DNA of 59,105 nt, from NCBI RefSeq assembly GCF_015354575.1, contig NZ_JACAFQ010000032.1, positions 1-59,105 of the forward strand, in the 5' to 3' direction. Made by a program: the position numbers and the translations under genes. Below are positions 24,870 to 35,327 of the stretch, piece after piece. Under the pieces are notes generated by a model. It was not told where the DNA came from and did not search any database. It saw nothing but the letters and a program-made list of their open reading frames with translations. The first letter of the stretch is position 1. Every line of letters begins with the position of its first letter. This DNA is from Pseudomonas sp. UFMG81. Its GTDB lineage: Bacteria; Pseudomonadota; Gammaproteobacteria; Pseudomonadales; Pseudomonadaceae.

Positions 24870-26657
24870 TCAGATTCCTTGTTCGCTGAGCCACAGGTTC
24901 AGCGCCGCCAGCTGCCACAGCTTGGAGCCGCGCAACGGGGTGAGCTGGCCGTGGGGGTTGCTCAGCAAGCGGTCGAGCATCGCCGGGTTGAACAGGCCAC
25001 GGTCCTGGCTCGGGTCGGTGAGCAACTCGCGCACCCAGCCCAGCGTTGCGCCTTCCAGGTGTTTGAGGCCGGGTACCGGGAAGTAACCCTTCTTGCGGTC
25101 GATCACCTCATGGGGGATGACCCGCCGCGCGGCCTGTTTGAGCACCTGCTTGCCGCCGTCGGGCAGCTTGAAGCGGGCCGGGATGCGTGCCGACAACTCG
25201 ACCAGGCGGTAGTCGAGGAACGGTGTGCGCGCCTCCAGGCCCCAGGCCATGGTCATGTTGTCCACCCGTTTGACCGGGTCGTCGACCAGCATCACCGTGC
25301 TGTCCAGGCGCAATGCCTTGTTCACCGCATCCGGCGCGCCGGGGCGGGCGAAGTGCTCGCGAACGAAGTCGCCGGCGGCGTCGTTGTCCAGCAGCCAGGG
25401 GGCCTGCACAGTGTCGCGGTACTCGGCGTGGCTACGGTCGAAGAAGGCCTCGCGGTAGGCCGCGAACGGGTCCTGCGCACCGTCCACCTGCGGGTACCAG
25501 TGGTAGCCGGCGAACAGCTCGTCGGCGCCCTGGCCGCTTTGTACGCCCTTGCAGTGCTTGGCCACTTCCCGCGACAGCAGGTAGAAGGCGATGCAGTCGT
25601 GGCTGACCATCGGCTCGCTCATGGCGCGGAAGGCCGCCGGCAGCTGCTCGATGATTTCGTGCTCGGCGATGCGCAGCTGGTGATGGCGGGTGCCGTAGTG
25701 GCGGGCGATCAGGTCGGAGTACTGGAACTCGTCGCCGCGCTCGCCGCCGGCATCTTCGAAGCCGATGGAGAAGGTCGACAGCTCGTCCACCCCGGCTTCG
25801 CGCAGCAGGCCGACCAGCAGGCTCGAGTCGACCCCGCCGGACAGCAGCACGCCGACATCCACCGCCGCGCGCTGGCGGATCGCCACGGCGTCGCGGGTGG
25901 CGTCGAGCACGCGGCTGGTCCAGCCTTCCAGGTCCAGCTCCTGCTCGTCGGGGCGGGCCCCGTAGTGCAGTTGCCACCAGGTCTGGCGCTCGACTTCACC
26001 GTGGCGGTCGATGCGCATCCAGGTGCCGGGTTCGAGCTTTTGCACGTTGGCCAGCAAGGTACGTGGCGCGGGCACCACGGCGTGGAAGTTGAGGTAGTGA
26101 TTGAGCGCCACCGGGTCGAGCATCGGGTCGATATCGCCGCCCTTGAGCAGTGCCGGCAGCGTCGAGGCGAAGCGCAGGCGCTCGCCGTTGCGCGACAGGT
26201 ACAGCGGCTTGACGCCGAGGCGGTCGCGGGCCAGGAACAGACGCTGGTTGTCGCGCTCCCAGATGGCCAGGGCGAACATGCCGTTGAGCTTGGGCAGCAG
26301 CGCCGCGCCCCAGGCGTGGTAACCCTTGAGCAGCACCTCGGTGTCGCCGTCGGAGTGGAAGCTGTAGCCCAGGTCCAGCAGCTCCTGGCGCAGCTCGGGG
26401 AAGTTGTAGATGGCGCCGTTGAACGCCAGCGCCAGGCCTAGGGGCGTGTCGACCATCGGCTGTGCCGAGGCGTCGGACAGGTCCATGATCTTCAGGCGGC
26501 GATGGCCGAGGGCGATCGGGCCCTGGCTATGGAAGCCCCAGGCGTCCGGGCCGCGGGGCGCCAGGTGGTGGGTGATGCGCTCCACCGCGGCGAGGTCCGC
26601 CGGGCGAGGGGCTTGGTCGAGGGGGGTGAAACGTAACTCTCCTGCTAATCCGCACAT
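24870..26657 (-). CDS. asnO: N-acetylglutaminylglutamine amidotransferase (AsnB-like)
   Basis: A 595-aa asparagine-synthetase-like enzyme. The N-terminal class II glutaminase domain begins MCGLAGE, with Cys2 as nucleophile. The synthetase domain has the PP-loop VLLSGGVDSSLL and GQGADELFAGYHW. In this gene context it amidates the dipeptide made by Ngg to yield NAGGN, a compatible solute of osmotically stressed pseudomonads. It heads the three-gene operon. Its leader RNA can fold so that the Shine-Dalgarno is paired (see the leader feature), suggesting post-transcriptional control. Confidence 0.92.
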   Translation of the reverse strand: MCGLAGELRFTPLDQAPRPADLAAVERITHHLAPRGPDAWGFHSQGPIALGHRRLKIMDLSDASAQPMVDTPLGLALAFNGAIYNFPELRQELLDLGYSFHSDGDTEVLLKGYHAWGAALLPKLNGMFALAIWERDNQRLFLARDRLGVKPLYLSRNGERLRFASTLPALLKGGDIDPMLDPVALNHYLNFHAVVPAPRTLLANVQKLEPGTWMRIDRHGEVERQTWWQLHYGARPDEQELDLEGWTSRVLDATRDAVAIRQRAAVDVGVLLSGGVDSSLLVGLLREAGVDELSTFSIGFEDAGGERGDEFQYSDLIARHYGTRHHQLRIAEHEIIEQLPAAFRAMSEPMVSHDCIAFYLLSREVAKHCKGVQSGQGADELFAGYHWYPQVDGAQDPFAAYREAFFDRSHAEYRDTVQAPWLLDNDAAGDFVREHFARPGAPDAVNKALRLDSTVMLVDDPVKRVDNMTMAWGLEARTPFLDYRLVELSARIPARFKLPDGGKQVLKQAARRVIPHEVIDRKKGYFPVPGLKHLEGATLGWVRELLTDPSQDRGLFNPAMLDRLLSNPHGQLTPLRGSKLWQLAALNLWLSEQGI

Positions 26658-26722
26658 AAGTCCTTACCGGTTTTGCCGTTGGGGAAGGTGCCCGCAAGGT
26701 GGGGCACTTAGGTAAGGACCGG
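26658..26722 (-). promoter_or_regulatory. structured asnO leader predicted to sequester its RBS
   Basis: On the minus strand, GTCCTTACC (26719 to 26711) is the exact complement of GGTAAGGAC (26668 to 26660). The latter contains the AAGGA Shine-Dalgarno, two bases before the ATG at 26657. Inside the enclosed loop, GTGCCC (26707 to 26702) pairs with GGGCAC (26693 to 26688), and CGG-CAAAA-CCG forms a small third hairpin. The result is a multi-branch RNA that hides the RBS. A role as an osmotic or ligand switch is inferred. Confidence 0.5.
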
Positions 26723-26775
26723 GGTGGCTTGTGAGAGTTTTAGATCAATCTGTTATATGCATTTGGCGGCCTTGG

Positions 26776-26878
26776 GACCGCTGCGCGGCCCTTTCGCGAC
26801 ACAAGGCCGCTCCTACAGGGGGATCGCGTACCTCTGTAGGAGCGGCCTTGCGTCGCGAAAGGGGCGCAAAGCGCCCCC
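26776..26878. repeat. REP facing pair
   Basis: GACACAAGGCCGCTCCTACA faces TGTAGGAGCGGCCTTGCGTC, flanked by GCGCGGCC and GGGGCGC extensions. It lies between the asnO leader and the mnmC stop. Confidence 0.9.
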
Positions 26879-26890
26879 CCAGCGATCTCG

Positions 26891-28855
26891 CTACTTACCA
26901 CGAATCAACCGGCGCAACGCAAACCGGTTCGGGTGGCAAGCCTCGGCCACCGCCCTGGCCACCGGCAACGGCTCACCACTGACCCACGCCGCAATCAGTT
27001 CCCCCGACAGCGGCGCAGTGATCAAACCACGTGACCCATGCCCACTGTTCACGTACAGCCCCGCAAGCCACGGGCAGTCGATGCCCGGCACCTGCCGCGC
27101 ATCCTTGCCCAGTACCGCATAGGCCTCGTTGAATGCCGCCTCGTCGGCCAGCGGCCCGACGATGGGCAGGTAATCCGGGCTGGTGCAGCGAAACGCCGCG
27201 CGCCCTTCGAGTTGCTCGGCATCGAGCTCAGCGACGGCCAACCGCTGGGCCAGGTCGGTGGAAATCTCGTCCAGCAACGCCAGGTTGCCTTGGTGCTCGG
27301 CGACGGTGGGCGTGGTGTCCTGGTTGTGGAAGTCGAAGCTGGCACCCAGGGTGTGCTCATCCTCGCGGGGCGGCGCCACATAGCCTTCGGCGCACACCAC
27401 CGTTTGCAATGCCCGGCTGGCCGCGGTGGCCGGCAAGCGGGTGATCTGCCCGCGGATGCGTTTGAGCGGCAGCCCGGCGCAGGCGGGGAAGCTGCGCACT
27501 TCGGCGGCGCCGGCCAGCACCACCAGCGGCGCGCTGGCCAGCAGGCGTTCGCCGTCCCAGGCCTGCCACAGACCATCGGCCTTGCGCAGTTCCAGCACAT
27601 TGGCGTGGCTCAGCAGGCGGATGCGCGGATGGTGCAGTTGCGCCTGGCACAGCGCGGGCGGATGCACCCAGCCACCCTCGGGGTAGAACAGGCCGCCGGC
27701 AGTCAGGGCAACGCCGGCGATGGCTTCGGCCTGGTCGCGGTCCAGCAGGTGCAGCAGGCTGCTGTCGAATGCACTCGCCAGTTTCGCCTGGCGCTCGTGT
27801 TCTTTGTCATCGAAGGCCAGTTGCAGCACGCCGCAGCCGTCCCAATCGAGCCCGCGTTGCAGACGTTCGAGCCAGCGGCGGGTGTAGCCGAAGCCGGCGA
27901 GGATCATCTGCGACAACGCCGTGCCATGGGCCGACAGCTTGAGGTAGAGCACGCCCTGCGGGTTGCCCGAGGCTTCCCGGGCCGGGCCGTCGTGGCGCTC
28001 CAGTACCGTGACCTGCCAGCCGCGGGCGGCCAGGCTCGCCGCCGTGGCGCTACCCGCAAGGCCCGCGCCGATCACCAGCGCTTCACGTGGGCCGGGCAGG
28101 GCGGCAGGGCGGGCGTACCAAGGGGCAGGCCCAGTGGCGGGCGTGCCGGTGAAGACGCCATGCATCACCTCCCATTTCTTGCCCAGCCCCGGCACCTTTT
28201 TCATGGTGAAACCGGCTTCGACCAGCGAGCGGCGCACCCAACCGGTGGTGGTGAAGGTGCCCAGGGTGGTGCCGGGGTGTGACAGGCGCGCCAGCTGGGT
28301 GAACAGCTCCGGGGTCCACATGTCCGGGTTCTTGGCTGGCGCGAAGCCGTCGAGGAACCAGGCATCGATGCGCGCGTCGAGTTGCGGCAACTGCTCCAGG
28401 GCGTCACCGATCATCAGTGTCAGGGTGACCCGGCCGCCGTCGAGGCTGAACTGCTGGAAACCGGGGTGAATCGCCACGTACTGTTCGAGCAGTGGCCCGG
28501 TGAATGCCGCGAACGCTGGCCACAGCTGCATGGCCCGCGCGAGGTCGTCGCGGGTCAGCGGGTATTTCTCGACGCTGACGAAGTGCAGGCGTGCATCTGG
28601 ATGGGCCAGTTCGCTGAACAGCTGCCAGGCGCAGAAGAAGTTCATGCCGGTGCCGAAACCGGTCTCGCCGATCACCAGGCAGGCGTGTGGCGCCAGTTCG
28701 GCGAAGCGCTGGCGCAGGTGGTTCTGTTCGATGAACACATGCACGGTTTCGTCGATGCCGTCTTCCCTGGAGAAATAGACATCGTCGTACTGGCGCGAAT
28801 GGGGGCGGCCCTGGTCGTCCCAGTCGACCTGGGCGTTTTGATGAGGGGTGGACAT
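26891..28855 (-). CDS. mnmC: bifunctional tRNA modification enzyme MnmC
   Basis: A 654-aa protein that completes the 5-methylaminomethyl-2-thiouridine modification at the wobble position of certain tRNAs. The N-terminal methyltransferase domain (about 1-240) has the SAM loop GETGFGTGMNF and WFLDGFAPAKNPDMW. The C-terminal FAD oxidoreductase (from about 265) has the dinucleotide motif VIGAGLAGSATAASLAARG. I chose the ATG at 28855 (MSTPHQNAQ); the frame stays open far upstream only because it runs antisense to the GC-rich pap gene. It is divergent from pap. Confidence 0.93.
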   Translation of the reverse strand: MSTPHQNAQVDWDDQGRPHSRQYDDVYFSREDGIDETVHVFIEQNHLRQRFAELAPHACLVIGETGFGTGMNFFCAWQLFSELAHPDARLHFVSVEKYPLTRDDLARAMQLWPAFAAFTGPLLEQYVAIHPGFQQFSLDGGRVTLTLMIGDALEQLPQLDARIDAWFLDGFAPAKNPDMWTPELFTQLARLSHPGTTLGTFTTTGWVRRSLVEAGFTMKKVPGLGKKWEVMHGVFTGTPATGPAPWYARPAALPGPREALVIGAGLAGSATAASLAARGWQVTVLERHDGPAREASGNPQGVLYLKLSAHGTALSQMILAGFGYTRRWLERLQRGLDWDGCGVLQLAFDDKEHERQAKLASAFDSSLLHLLDRDQAEAIAGVALTAGGLFYPEGGWVHPPALCQAQLHHPRIRLLSHANVLELRKADGLWQAWDGERLLASAPLVVLAGAAEVRSFPACAGLPLKRIRGQITRLPATAASRALQTVVCAEGYVAPPREDEHTLGASFDFHNQDTTPTVAEHQGNLALLDEISTDLAQRLAVAELDAEQLEGRAAFRCTSPDYLPIVGPLADEAAFNEAYAVLGKDARQVPGIDCPWLAGLYVNSGHGSRGLITAPLSGELIAAWVSGEPLPVARAVAEACHPNRFALRRLIRGK

Positions 28856-28987
28856 GGTGGGCTCGGTTGCGGCGGATCGGCGGATTTTATGCCATCTGCG
28901 GGTTTTGCGCAGGCTGTACCGGCGATAGGTCCGGTACAGGCAAAGCCCAATTCCGCTAATCTTGCTAATCCAATGAAGGAGCCCAGC

Positions 28988-30481
28988 ATGTTCGAATCCG
29001 CGGAAATCGGTCACAGCATCGACAAGGACACCTACGAGGCCGAGGTGCCCGCGCTGCGCGAGGCGTTGCTCGAAGCCCAGTACGAGCTCAAGCAGCAGGC
29101 GCGCTTCCCGGTGATCGTGCTGATCAACGGCATCGAAGGCGCGGGCAAGGGCGAGACGGTCAAGCTGCTCAACGAATGGATGGACCCGCGCCTGATCGAG
29201 GTGCGCACCTTCGACCAGCAGACCGACGAAGAGCTGGCCCGCCCGCCCGCCTGGCGCTACTGGCGGGCGCTGCCACCGAAAGGGCGCATGGGGGTGTTCT
29301 TCGGCAACTGGTACAGCCAGATGCTCCAGGGCCGGGTGCACGGCGAGTTCAAGGACGCGGTGCTCGACCAGGCCATCACCGGTGCCGAACGCCTGGAGCA
29401 GATGCTTTGCGACGAGGGGGCGCTGATCATCAAGTTCTGGTTCCACCTGTCCAAGAAGCAGATGAAGGCGCGGCTCAAGGCGCTGGAGAAAGACCCCTTG
29501 CACAGCTGGCGCATCAGCCCGCTGGACTGGCAGCAGTCGCAAACCTACGACCGCTTCGTGCGCTTTGGTGAGCGCGTGTTGCGCCGCACCAGCCGCGATT
29601 ACGCGCCGTGGCACGTGATCGAAGGCGTCGACCCGCACTACCGCAGCCTGGCGGTCGGGCGCATCCTGCTGGAGAGCTTGCAGGCGGCGCTGGCCATCAA
29701 CCCCAAGGGCAAGCACCAGGGCAACGTTGCGCCGTTGGGGCGCAGCATCGACCAGAAGAGCCTGCTGGGTGCCCTGGATTTGACCCTGCGCCTGGACAAG
29801 CGCGACTACGAGGAGCAACTGGTCACCGAGCAGGCGCGCCTGGCCGGCCTGCTGCGCGACAAGCGCATGCGCCGGCACGCGCTGGTGGCGGTGTTCGAGG
29901 GCAACGACGCCGCCGGCAAGGGCGGGGCGATCCGCCGCGTGGCGGCGGCGCTGGACCCACGCCAGTACCGTATCGTGCCGGTGGCCGCGCCCACCGAGGA
30001 AGAGCGTGCCCAACCGTACCTGTGGCGCTTCTGGCGGCACATCCCGGCGCGCGGCAAGTTCACTATCTTCGACCGCTCCTGGTATGGCCGGGTGCTGGTG
30101 GAGCGGGTCGAGGGCTTCTGCAGCCCGGCCGACTGGATGCGGGCATACGGCGAGATCAACGACTTTGAGGAGCAACTGCGCAACGCCGGGGTGGTGGTGG
30201 TCAAGTTCTGGCTGTCCATCGACCAGCAGACCCAGCTGCAACGGTTCGAGGAACGCGAGCAGATTCCGTTCAAGCGCTACAAGATCACCGAGGAAGACTG
30301 GCGTAACCGCGAAAAGTGGGACGTCTACAGCGAAGCAGTGGGTGATATGGTCGACCGCACCAGCACCGAGATCGCGCCGTGGACGCTGGTGGAGGCCAAT
30401 GACAAGCGCTGGGCGCGGGTGAAGGTGCTGCGTACCCTCAACGAAGCGCTGGAAGCGGCGTTCGCCAAGCACAAGAAGTAG
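28988..30481 (+). CDS. pap: polyphosphate:AMP phosphotransferase (two-domain PPK2, class II)
   Basis: A 497-aa protein made of two PPK2 domains. Each has a P-loop, GIEGAGKGETV (about residue 49) and FEGNDAAGKGGAI (about 307), and a lid/Walker B region; the second shows FDRSWYGRVLVERVEGF. Two-domain PPK2 enzymes transfer phosphate from polyphosphate to AMP, making ADP. The ATG at 28988 has AAGGAG 6 bases upstream. It is monocistronic, and a REP pair follows 14 bases after the stop. Confidence 0.88.
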   Translation: MFESAEIGHSIDKDTYEAEVPALREALLEAQYELKQQARFPVIVLINGIEGAGKGETVKLLNEWMDPRLIEVRTFDQQTDEELARPPAWRYWRALPPKGRMGVFFGNWYSQMLQGRVHGEFKDAVLDQAITGAERLEQMLCDEGALIIKFWFHLSKKQMKARLKALEKDPLHSWRISPLDWQQSQTYDRFVRFGERVLRRTSRDYAPWHVIEGVDPHYRSLAVGRILLESLQAALAINPKGKHQGNVAPLGRSIDQKSLLGALDLTLRLDKRDYEEQLVTEQARLAGLLRDKRMRRHALVAVFEGNDAAGKGGAIRRVAAALDPRQYRIVPVAAPTEEERAQPYLWRFWRHIPARGKFTIFDRSWYGRVLVERVEGFCSPADWMRAYGEINDFEEQLRNAGVVVVKFWLSIDQQTQLQRFEEREQIPFKRYKITEEDWRNREKWDVYSEAVGDMVDRTSTEIAPWTLVEANDKRWARVKVLRTLNEALEAAFAKHKK

Positions 30482-30494
30482 CGGCACCCCTCTT

Positions 30495-30609
30495 TGTAGG
30501 AGCGGCCTTGTGTCGCGAAAGGGGTGCGAAGCGCCCCCAGTATTTTGATCAATCCTAAGAATGCCGGGGCCGCTGCGCGGCCCATTCGCGACACAAGGCC
30601 GCTCCTACA
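30495..30609. repeat. REP facing pair
   Basis: TGTAGGAGCGGCCTTGTGTC faces GACACAAGGCCGCTCCTACA, downstream of pap and upstream of the DMT transporter. Confidence 0.92.
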
Positions 30610-30735
30610 CAGACACAGGCTCCCATGCCAGCGGGGAATGACCTGATGAATTCTTTTCCCGCGACCCGTCCTCGGCCCGGCGCTGCAACCCCTTAGAATC
30701 CAGTTTCCCCCACCACGGGCCTGATCGAGGACACC

Positions 30736-31698
30736 ATGCATATCACTTCCGGCCGTTGGGTCTTCGGCCTGCTGCTCGCCCTGTTGACCGCGCTGCTCTG
30801 GGGCATTCTGCCGATCAAGCTCAAGCAGGTGCTGCAAGTGATGGACCCGGTCACCGTTACCTGGTTTCGCCTTGCCGTCTCCGGCGTGTTGCTGTTCGTC
30901 TGGCTGACGGCCAATCGGCGGCTGCCCTCGTTCAGCCGACTGGGCGGCAAGGGCAAGGGGTTGATCGTGGTGGCCATCTTTGGGCTGCTGGGCAACTACG
31001 TGCTGTACCTGATCGGCCTCAAGCTGCTCAGCCCCGGCACCGCGCAACTGGTGGTGCAGCTGGGACCGGTGTTGTTGCTGGTGGCCAGCGTGTTTGTGTT
31101 CAAGGAACGCTTCAGCCTGGGGCAGGGACTCGGTCTGCTGGTGCTGCTGGCGGGCTTCGGGTTGTTTTTCAACCAGCGCCTGGAAGAGTTGCTCACATCG
31201 CTGGGGACCTATACCACCGGGGTGCTGACCGTGGTGCTGGCCACCAGCATCTGGGTGTTCTATGCCCTGAGCCAGAAGCAACTGCTGACGGTGTGGGGCT
31301 CGCAGCAGGTGATGATGGTGATGTACCTGGGCTGCGCACTGTTGCTCACGCCTTGGGTGCATCCGCTGGAGGCCCTGCAACTGAGCCCGCTGCAAGGCTG
31401 GCTGCTGCTGGCGTGTTGCTTGAACACTTTGGTCGCCTACGGCGCGTTCGCGGAAGCCTTGGCGCACTGGGAGGCGTCGCGGGTGAGCGCGACCCTGGCA
31501 TTGACGCCGCTGGTGACGTTCGTGGCGGTGGCGATCGCGGCCTGGGCGTGGCCTGAGTATGTGCAGGCCGAGGAGATCAATGCGCTGGGGTATGTCGGGG
31601 CAATTACCGTAGTGCTCGGGTCGGCGCTGGTGGCGCTGGGGCCATCGCTGGTGGCTGGGTGGAAGGCGCGGCGCGGGCGGCTGGTGCAAGTTCGCTGA
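30736..31698 (+). CDS. DMT superfamily (EamA) transporter
   Basis: A 320-aa inner-membrane protein with ten predicted helices arranged as two EamA repeats. The first repeat begins ALLWGILPIKLKQVL, the second ATSIWVFYALSQKQLL. Such proteins usually export amino acids or small metabolites; the substrate cannot be assigned. The ATG at 30736 follows GAGGACACC. The C terminus is basic (KARRGRLVQVR), fitting a cytoplasmic tail. Confidence 0.85.
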   Translation: MHITSGRWVFGLLLALLTALLWGILPIKLKQVLQVMDPVTVTWFRLAVSGVLLFVWLTANRRLPSFSRLGGKGKGLIVVAIFGLLGNYVLYLIGLKLLSPGTAQLVVQLGPVLLLVASVFVFKERFSLGQGLGLLVLLAGFGLFFNQRLEELLTSLGTYTTGVLTVVLATSIWVFYALSQKQLLTVWGSQQVMMVMYLGCALLLTPWVHPLEALQLSPLQGWLLLACCLNTLVAYGAFAEALAHWEASRVSATLALTPLVTFVAVAIAAWAWPEYVQAEEINALGYVGAITVVLGSALVALGPSLVAGWKARRGRLVQVR

Positions 31699-31713
31699 AC
31701 ACCTGTGGTGTCC

Positions 31714-31783
31714 CCATCGCTGGCAAGCCAGCTCCCACAGAGGCTGGCAGCGCATCTGTGGGAGCCGGCTTGCCGGCGATGAA
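31714..31783. repeat. REP facing pair
   Basis: CCATCGCTGGCAAGCCAGCTCCCACAG (compensated variant) faces CTGTGGGAGCCGGCTTGCCGG. The first copy carries paired changes that keep its own palindrome intact. It lies between convergent gene ends. Confidence 0.9.
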
Positions 31784-31800
31784 GCCGACACCGCAAACAG

Positions 31801-33195
<1,395 letters not shown>

Positions 33196-33348
33196 GCTGC
33201 GCTCACTCCTTTGTAGTCCGAATTCGCAGTTTAGGCCCTGATTCGACCCAGCGGTTCACACGCTCGTCGTCCCCCTTGAGCACTTCGCCACCACAGCGCA
33301 GAATGCTCTACTCTGAGGTACCCGCCTCCCTTTCTTGAAGGAAATGCA

Positions 33349-33867
33349 ATGACCCGTCTCCGTGTCCTCTGTGCCGCCGTAGCCCTGGTCTGTGCCAGTG
33401 GCCAGGTACTCGCTGCCACCCCTGGCCACAACGCTGCCGCCGAGAAATTCCTGACCCTGGCCAATGCCGACAAGCTGGGTACCCCGGTGTACATGCAGGT
33501 CCAGCAGATGTTCGCCCAGCGTTTCGAACAGACCAAGGCGCCGGCCTCCAAGAAAGGCGTGCTCGACAGCTACCAGGCCAAGGCCAACGCCGCCCTGGAC
33601 AACGCCATCGGCTGGAAGAAGATCAAGCCGAAGATGGTCGACCTGTACACCGCCACCTTCACCGAGGCCGAGCTGAACGACCTGGTCAAGTTCTACGAGT
33701 CGCCGCTGGGCAAGAAGGTCCTGCGCGAAATGCCGAAAGTCACGCAGCAGTCGGCCCAGCTCACCCAGCAGAGCCTCGAGCCTGCGGTACCGGTGGTCAA
33801 CAAGCTGCTCGACGACATGACCAAGGAACTCGACCCGAGCGCCGGCAAGGCCCCGGCGAAGAAGTGA
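33349..33867 (+). CDS. DUF2059 domain exported protein
   Basis: A 172-aa protein with a signal peptide ending ASGQVLA-ATPG and a DUF2059 helical domain (about 85-150: MVDLYTATFTEAELNDLVKF, YESPLGKKVL). The C terminus is Lys/Ala-rich. The molecular function is unknown. The ATG at 33349 follows GAAGGAA 6 bases upstream. The BolA-like gene starts 10 bases after its stop, so the two are probably co-transcribed. Confidence 0.85.
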   Translation: MTRLRVLCAAVALVCASGQVLAATPGHNAAAEKFLTLANADKLGTPVYMQVQQMFAQRFEQTKAPASKKGVLDSYQAKANAALDNAIGWKKIKPKMVDLYTATFTEAELNDLVKFYESPLGKKVLREMPKVTQQSAQLTQQSLEPAVPVVNKLLDDMTKELDPSAGKAPAKK

Positions 33868-33877
33868 GTTGATTGCC

Positions 33878-34174
33878 ATGAGCATGCAGCAACGTATCGA
33901 GCAGCAACTGGCCGCGCTGGGTGACCAGCACCTCGAAGTGCACAACGAAAGCCACATGCACAGCCGTGGCCAGGAGACGCACTACAAGGCGGTGCTGGTC
34001 AGCGAGCAGTTCGCCGGGCTGAACAGCGTCAAGCGCCACCAGAAGGTCTACGCCACCATGGGCGAGCTGATGGGCGAGATCCATGCCCTGGCCATTCACA
34101 CCTACACCCCTGAGGAGTGGGCGCAGGTGGGGGCGGCGCCGGCCTCGCCGGTGTGCGCGGGCGGCGGGCACTGA
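33878..34174 (+). CDS. BolA family protein
   Basis: A 98-aa BolA-fold protein: MSMQQRIEQQLAALGDQHLE, EVHNESHMHSRGQETHYKAV, FAGLNSVKRHQKVYATMGEL. The conserved His residues of the signature are present. BolA proteins work with monothiol glutaredoxins in iron-sulfur handling or as DNA-binding stress regulators. The tail (AAPASPVCAGGGH) has a Cys and a His that could add metal contact. The ATG at 33878 was chosen; a TTG nine bases earlier also fits the frame but has no better RBS. Confidence 0.88.
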   Translation: MSMQQRIEQQLAALGDQHLEVHNESHMHSRGQETHYKAVLVSEQFAGLNSVKRHQKVYATMGELMGEIHALAIHTYTPEEWAQVGAAPASPVCAGGGH

Positions 34175-34213
34175 ATCCCGTCCGGCGTTCTGATACAATC
34201 CGCGACATTCCCT

Positions 34214-34332
34214 TGGGGCCGTTTTGCGGCCCATCGCCGGCAAGCCGGCTCCCACAGGTGCAGCGCAGTGCTTGAGCATTGCGCCGACCTTGTGGGAGCC
34301 GGCTTGCCGGCGATGGGCTGCGAAGCGGCCCC
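34214..34332. repeat. REP facing pair with flanking stem
   Basis: CATCGCCGGCAAGCCGGCTC faces GAGCCGGCTTGCCGGCGATG, with outer GGGGCCG/CGGCCCC-type pairing. It lies just upstream of trhO. Confidence 0.92.
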
Positions 34333-34391
34333 CTGCTTTTGTCAAACCTGGTACGCCCCTTACGAGGGCAGCCACCTGGAGATTCAACGCA

Positions 34392-35324
34392 ATGACCCAA
34401 CCGATCGTCGTGGCGGCGCTGTACAAGTTCGTCACCCTGGAAGACTACCTCGACCTGCGCGAGCCGCTGCTCGACGCCATGCTCGACAACGGCGTCAAAG
34501 GCACCCTGCTGCTGGCCCATGAAGGCATCAACGGCACCGTGTCGGCCAGCCGCGAAGGCATCGACGGCCTGCTGGCCTGGCTGCGCAACGACCCGCGGCT
34601 GGTGGATGTCGACCATAAAGAGTCGTACTGCGACGAGCAGCCGTTCTACCGGACCAAGGTCAAGCTCAAGAAAGAGATCGTCACCCTGGGTGTGCCGGGC
34701 GTTGACCCGAACCAGGCGGTCGGCCAGTACGTCGAGCCGAAAGACTGGAACGCGCTGATCAGCGACCCCGAAGTGCTGCTGATCGATACCCGCAACGACT
34801 ACGAAGTGGCCATCGGCACCTTCAAGGGCGCCATCGACCCCAAGACCGAAACCTTCCGTGAGTTCCCGGAGTACATCAAGGCCAACTTCGACCCGAGCAA
34901 GCACAAGAAAGTGGCCATGTTCTGCACCGGCGGCATCCGTTGCGAAAAAGCGTCCAGCTACATGCTCGGTGAAGGCTTCGAAGCCGTCTATCATCTCAAG
35001 GGCGGCATCCTGAAATACTTCGAGGAAGTACCTCAGGAACAAAGCCTGTGGGACGGTGACTGCTTCGTCTTCGACAACCGGGTCACGGTGCGCCACGACC
35101 TGACCGAAGGCGAGTACGACCAGTGCCACGCCTGCCGCCACCCGATCGATGTGAAGGACCGCGAGTCCGAGCACTATTCGCCAGGGGTGAGCTGCCCGCA
35201 CTGCTGGGACAGCCTGAGCGAGAAGACCCGGCGCAGTGCCATCGACCGCCAGAAGCAGATCGAGCTGGCCAAGGCGCGCAACCAGCCACACCCGATCGGT
35301 TTCAACTACAAAGCAGAGGCTTGA
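34392..35324 (+). CDS. trhO: tRNA uridine(34) hydroxylase TrhO (rhodanese family)
   Basis: A 310-aa YceA/TrhO protein that hydroxylates uridine 34 of certain tRNAs with oxygen as a step toward 5-(carboxy)methoxyuridine. The rhodanese loop CTGGIRCEKAS carries Cys178 and Cys184. The C-terminal part has a Cys-rich segment (CHACRHPI, CPHCWDSL) like other family members. The N-terminal acylphosphatase-like part begins VVAALYKFVTLEDY. The ATG at 34392 gives the typical start MTQPIVVAALYKF. It is followed after 3 bases by the thioredoxin-fold gene. Confidence 0.9.
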   Translation: MTQPIVVAALYKFVTLEDYLDLREPLLDAMLDNGVKGTLLLAHEGINGTVSASREGIDGLLAWLRNDPRLVDVDHKESYCDEQPFYRTKVKLKKEIVTLGVPGVDPNQAVGQYVEPKDWNALISDPEVLLIDTRNDYEVAIGTFKGAIDPKTETFREFPEYIKANFDPSKHKKVAMFCTGGIRCEKASSYMLGEGFEAVYHLKGGILKYFEEVPQEQSLWDGDCFVFDNRVTVRHDLTEGEYDQCHACRHPIDVKDRESEHYSPGVSCPHCWDSLSEKTRRSAIDRQKQIELAKARNQPHPIGFNYKAEA

Positions 35325-35327
35325 TCG

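Noticed and set aside
28856..30487. A 1198-aa minus-strand open frame that would extend mnmC by about 540 codons
   Set aside because: The extension lies antisense to pap, whose two PPK2 domains are clear. Long antisense frames are expected with GC-rich third positions. MnmC starts naturally at 28855.
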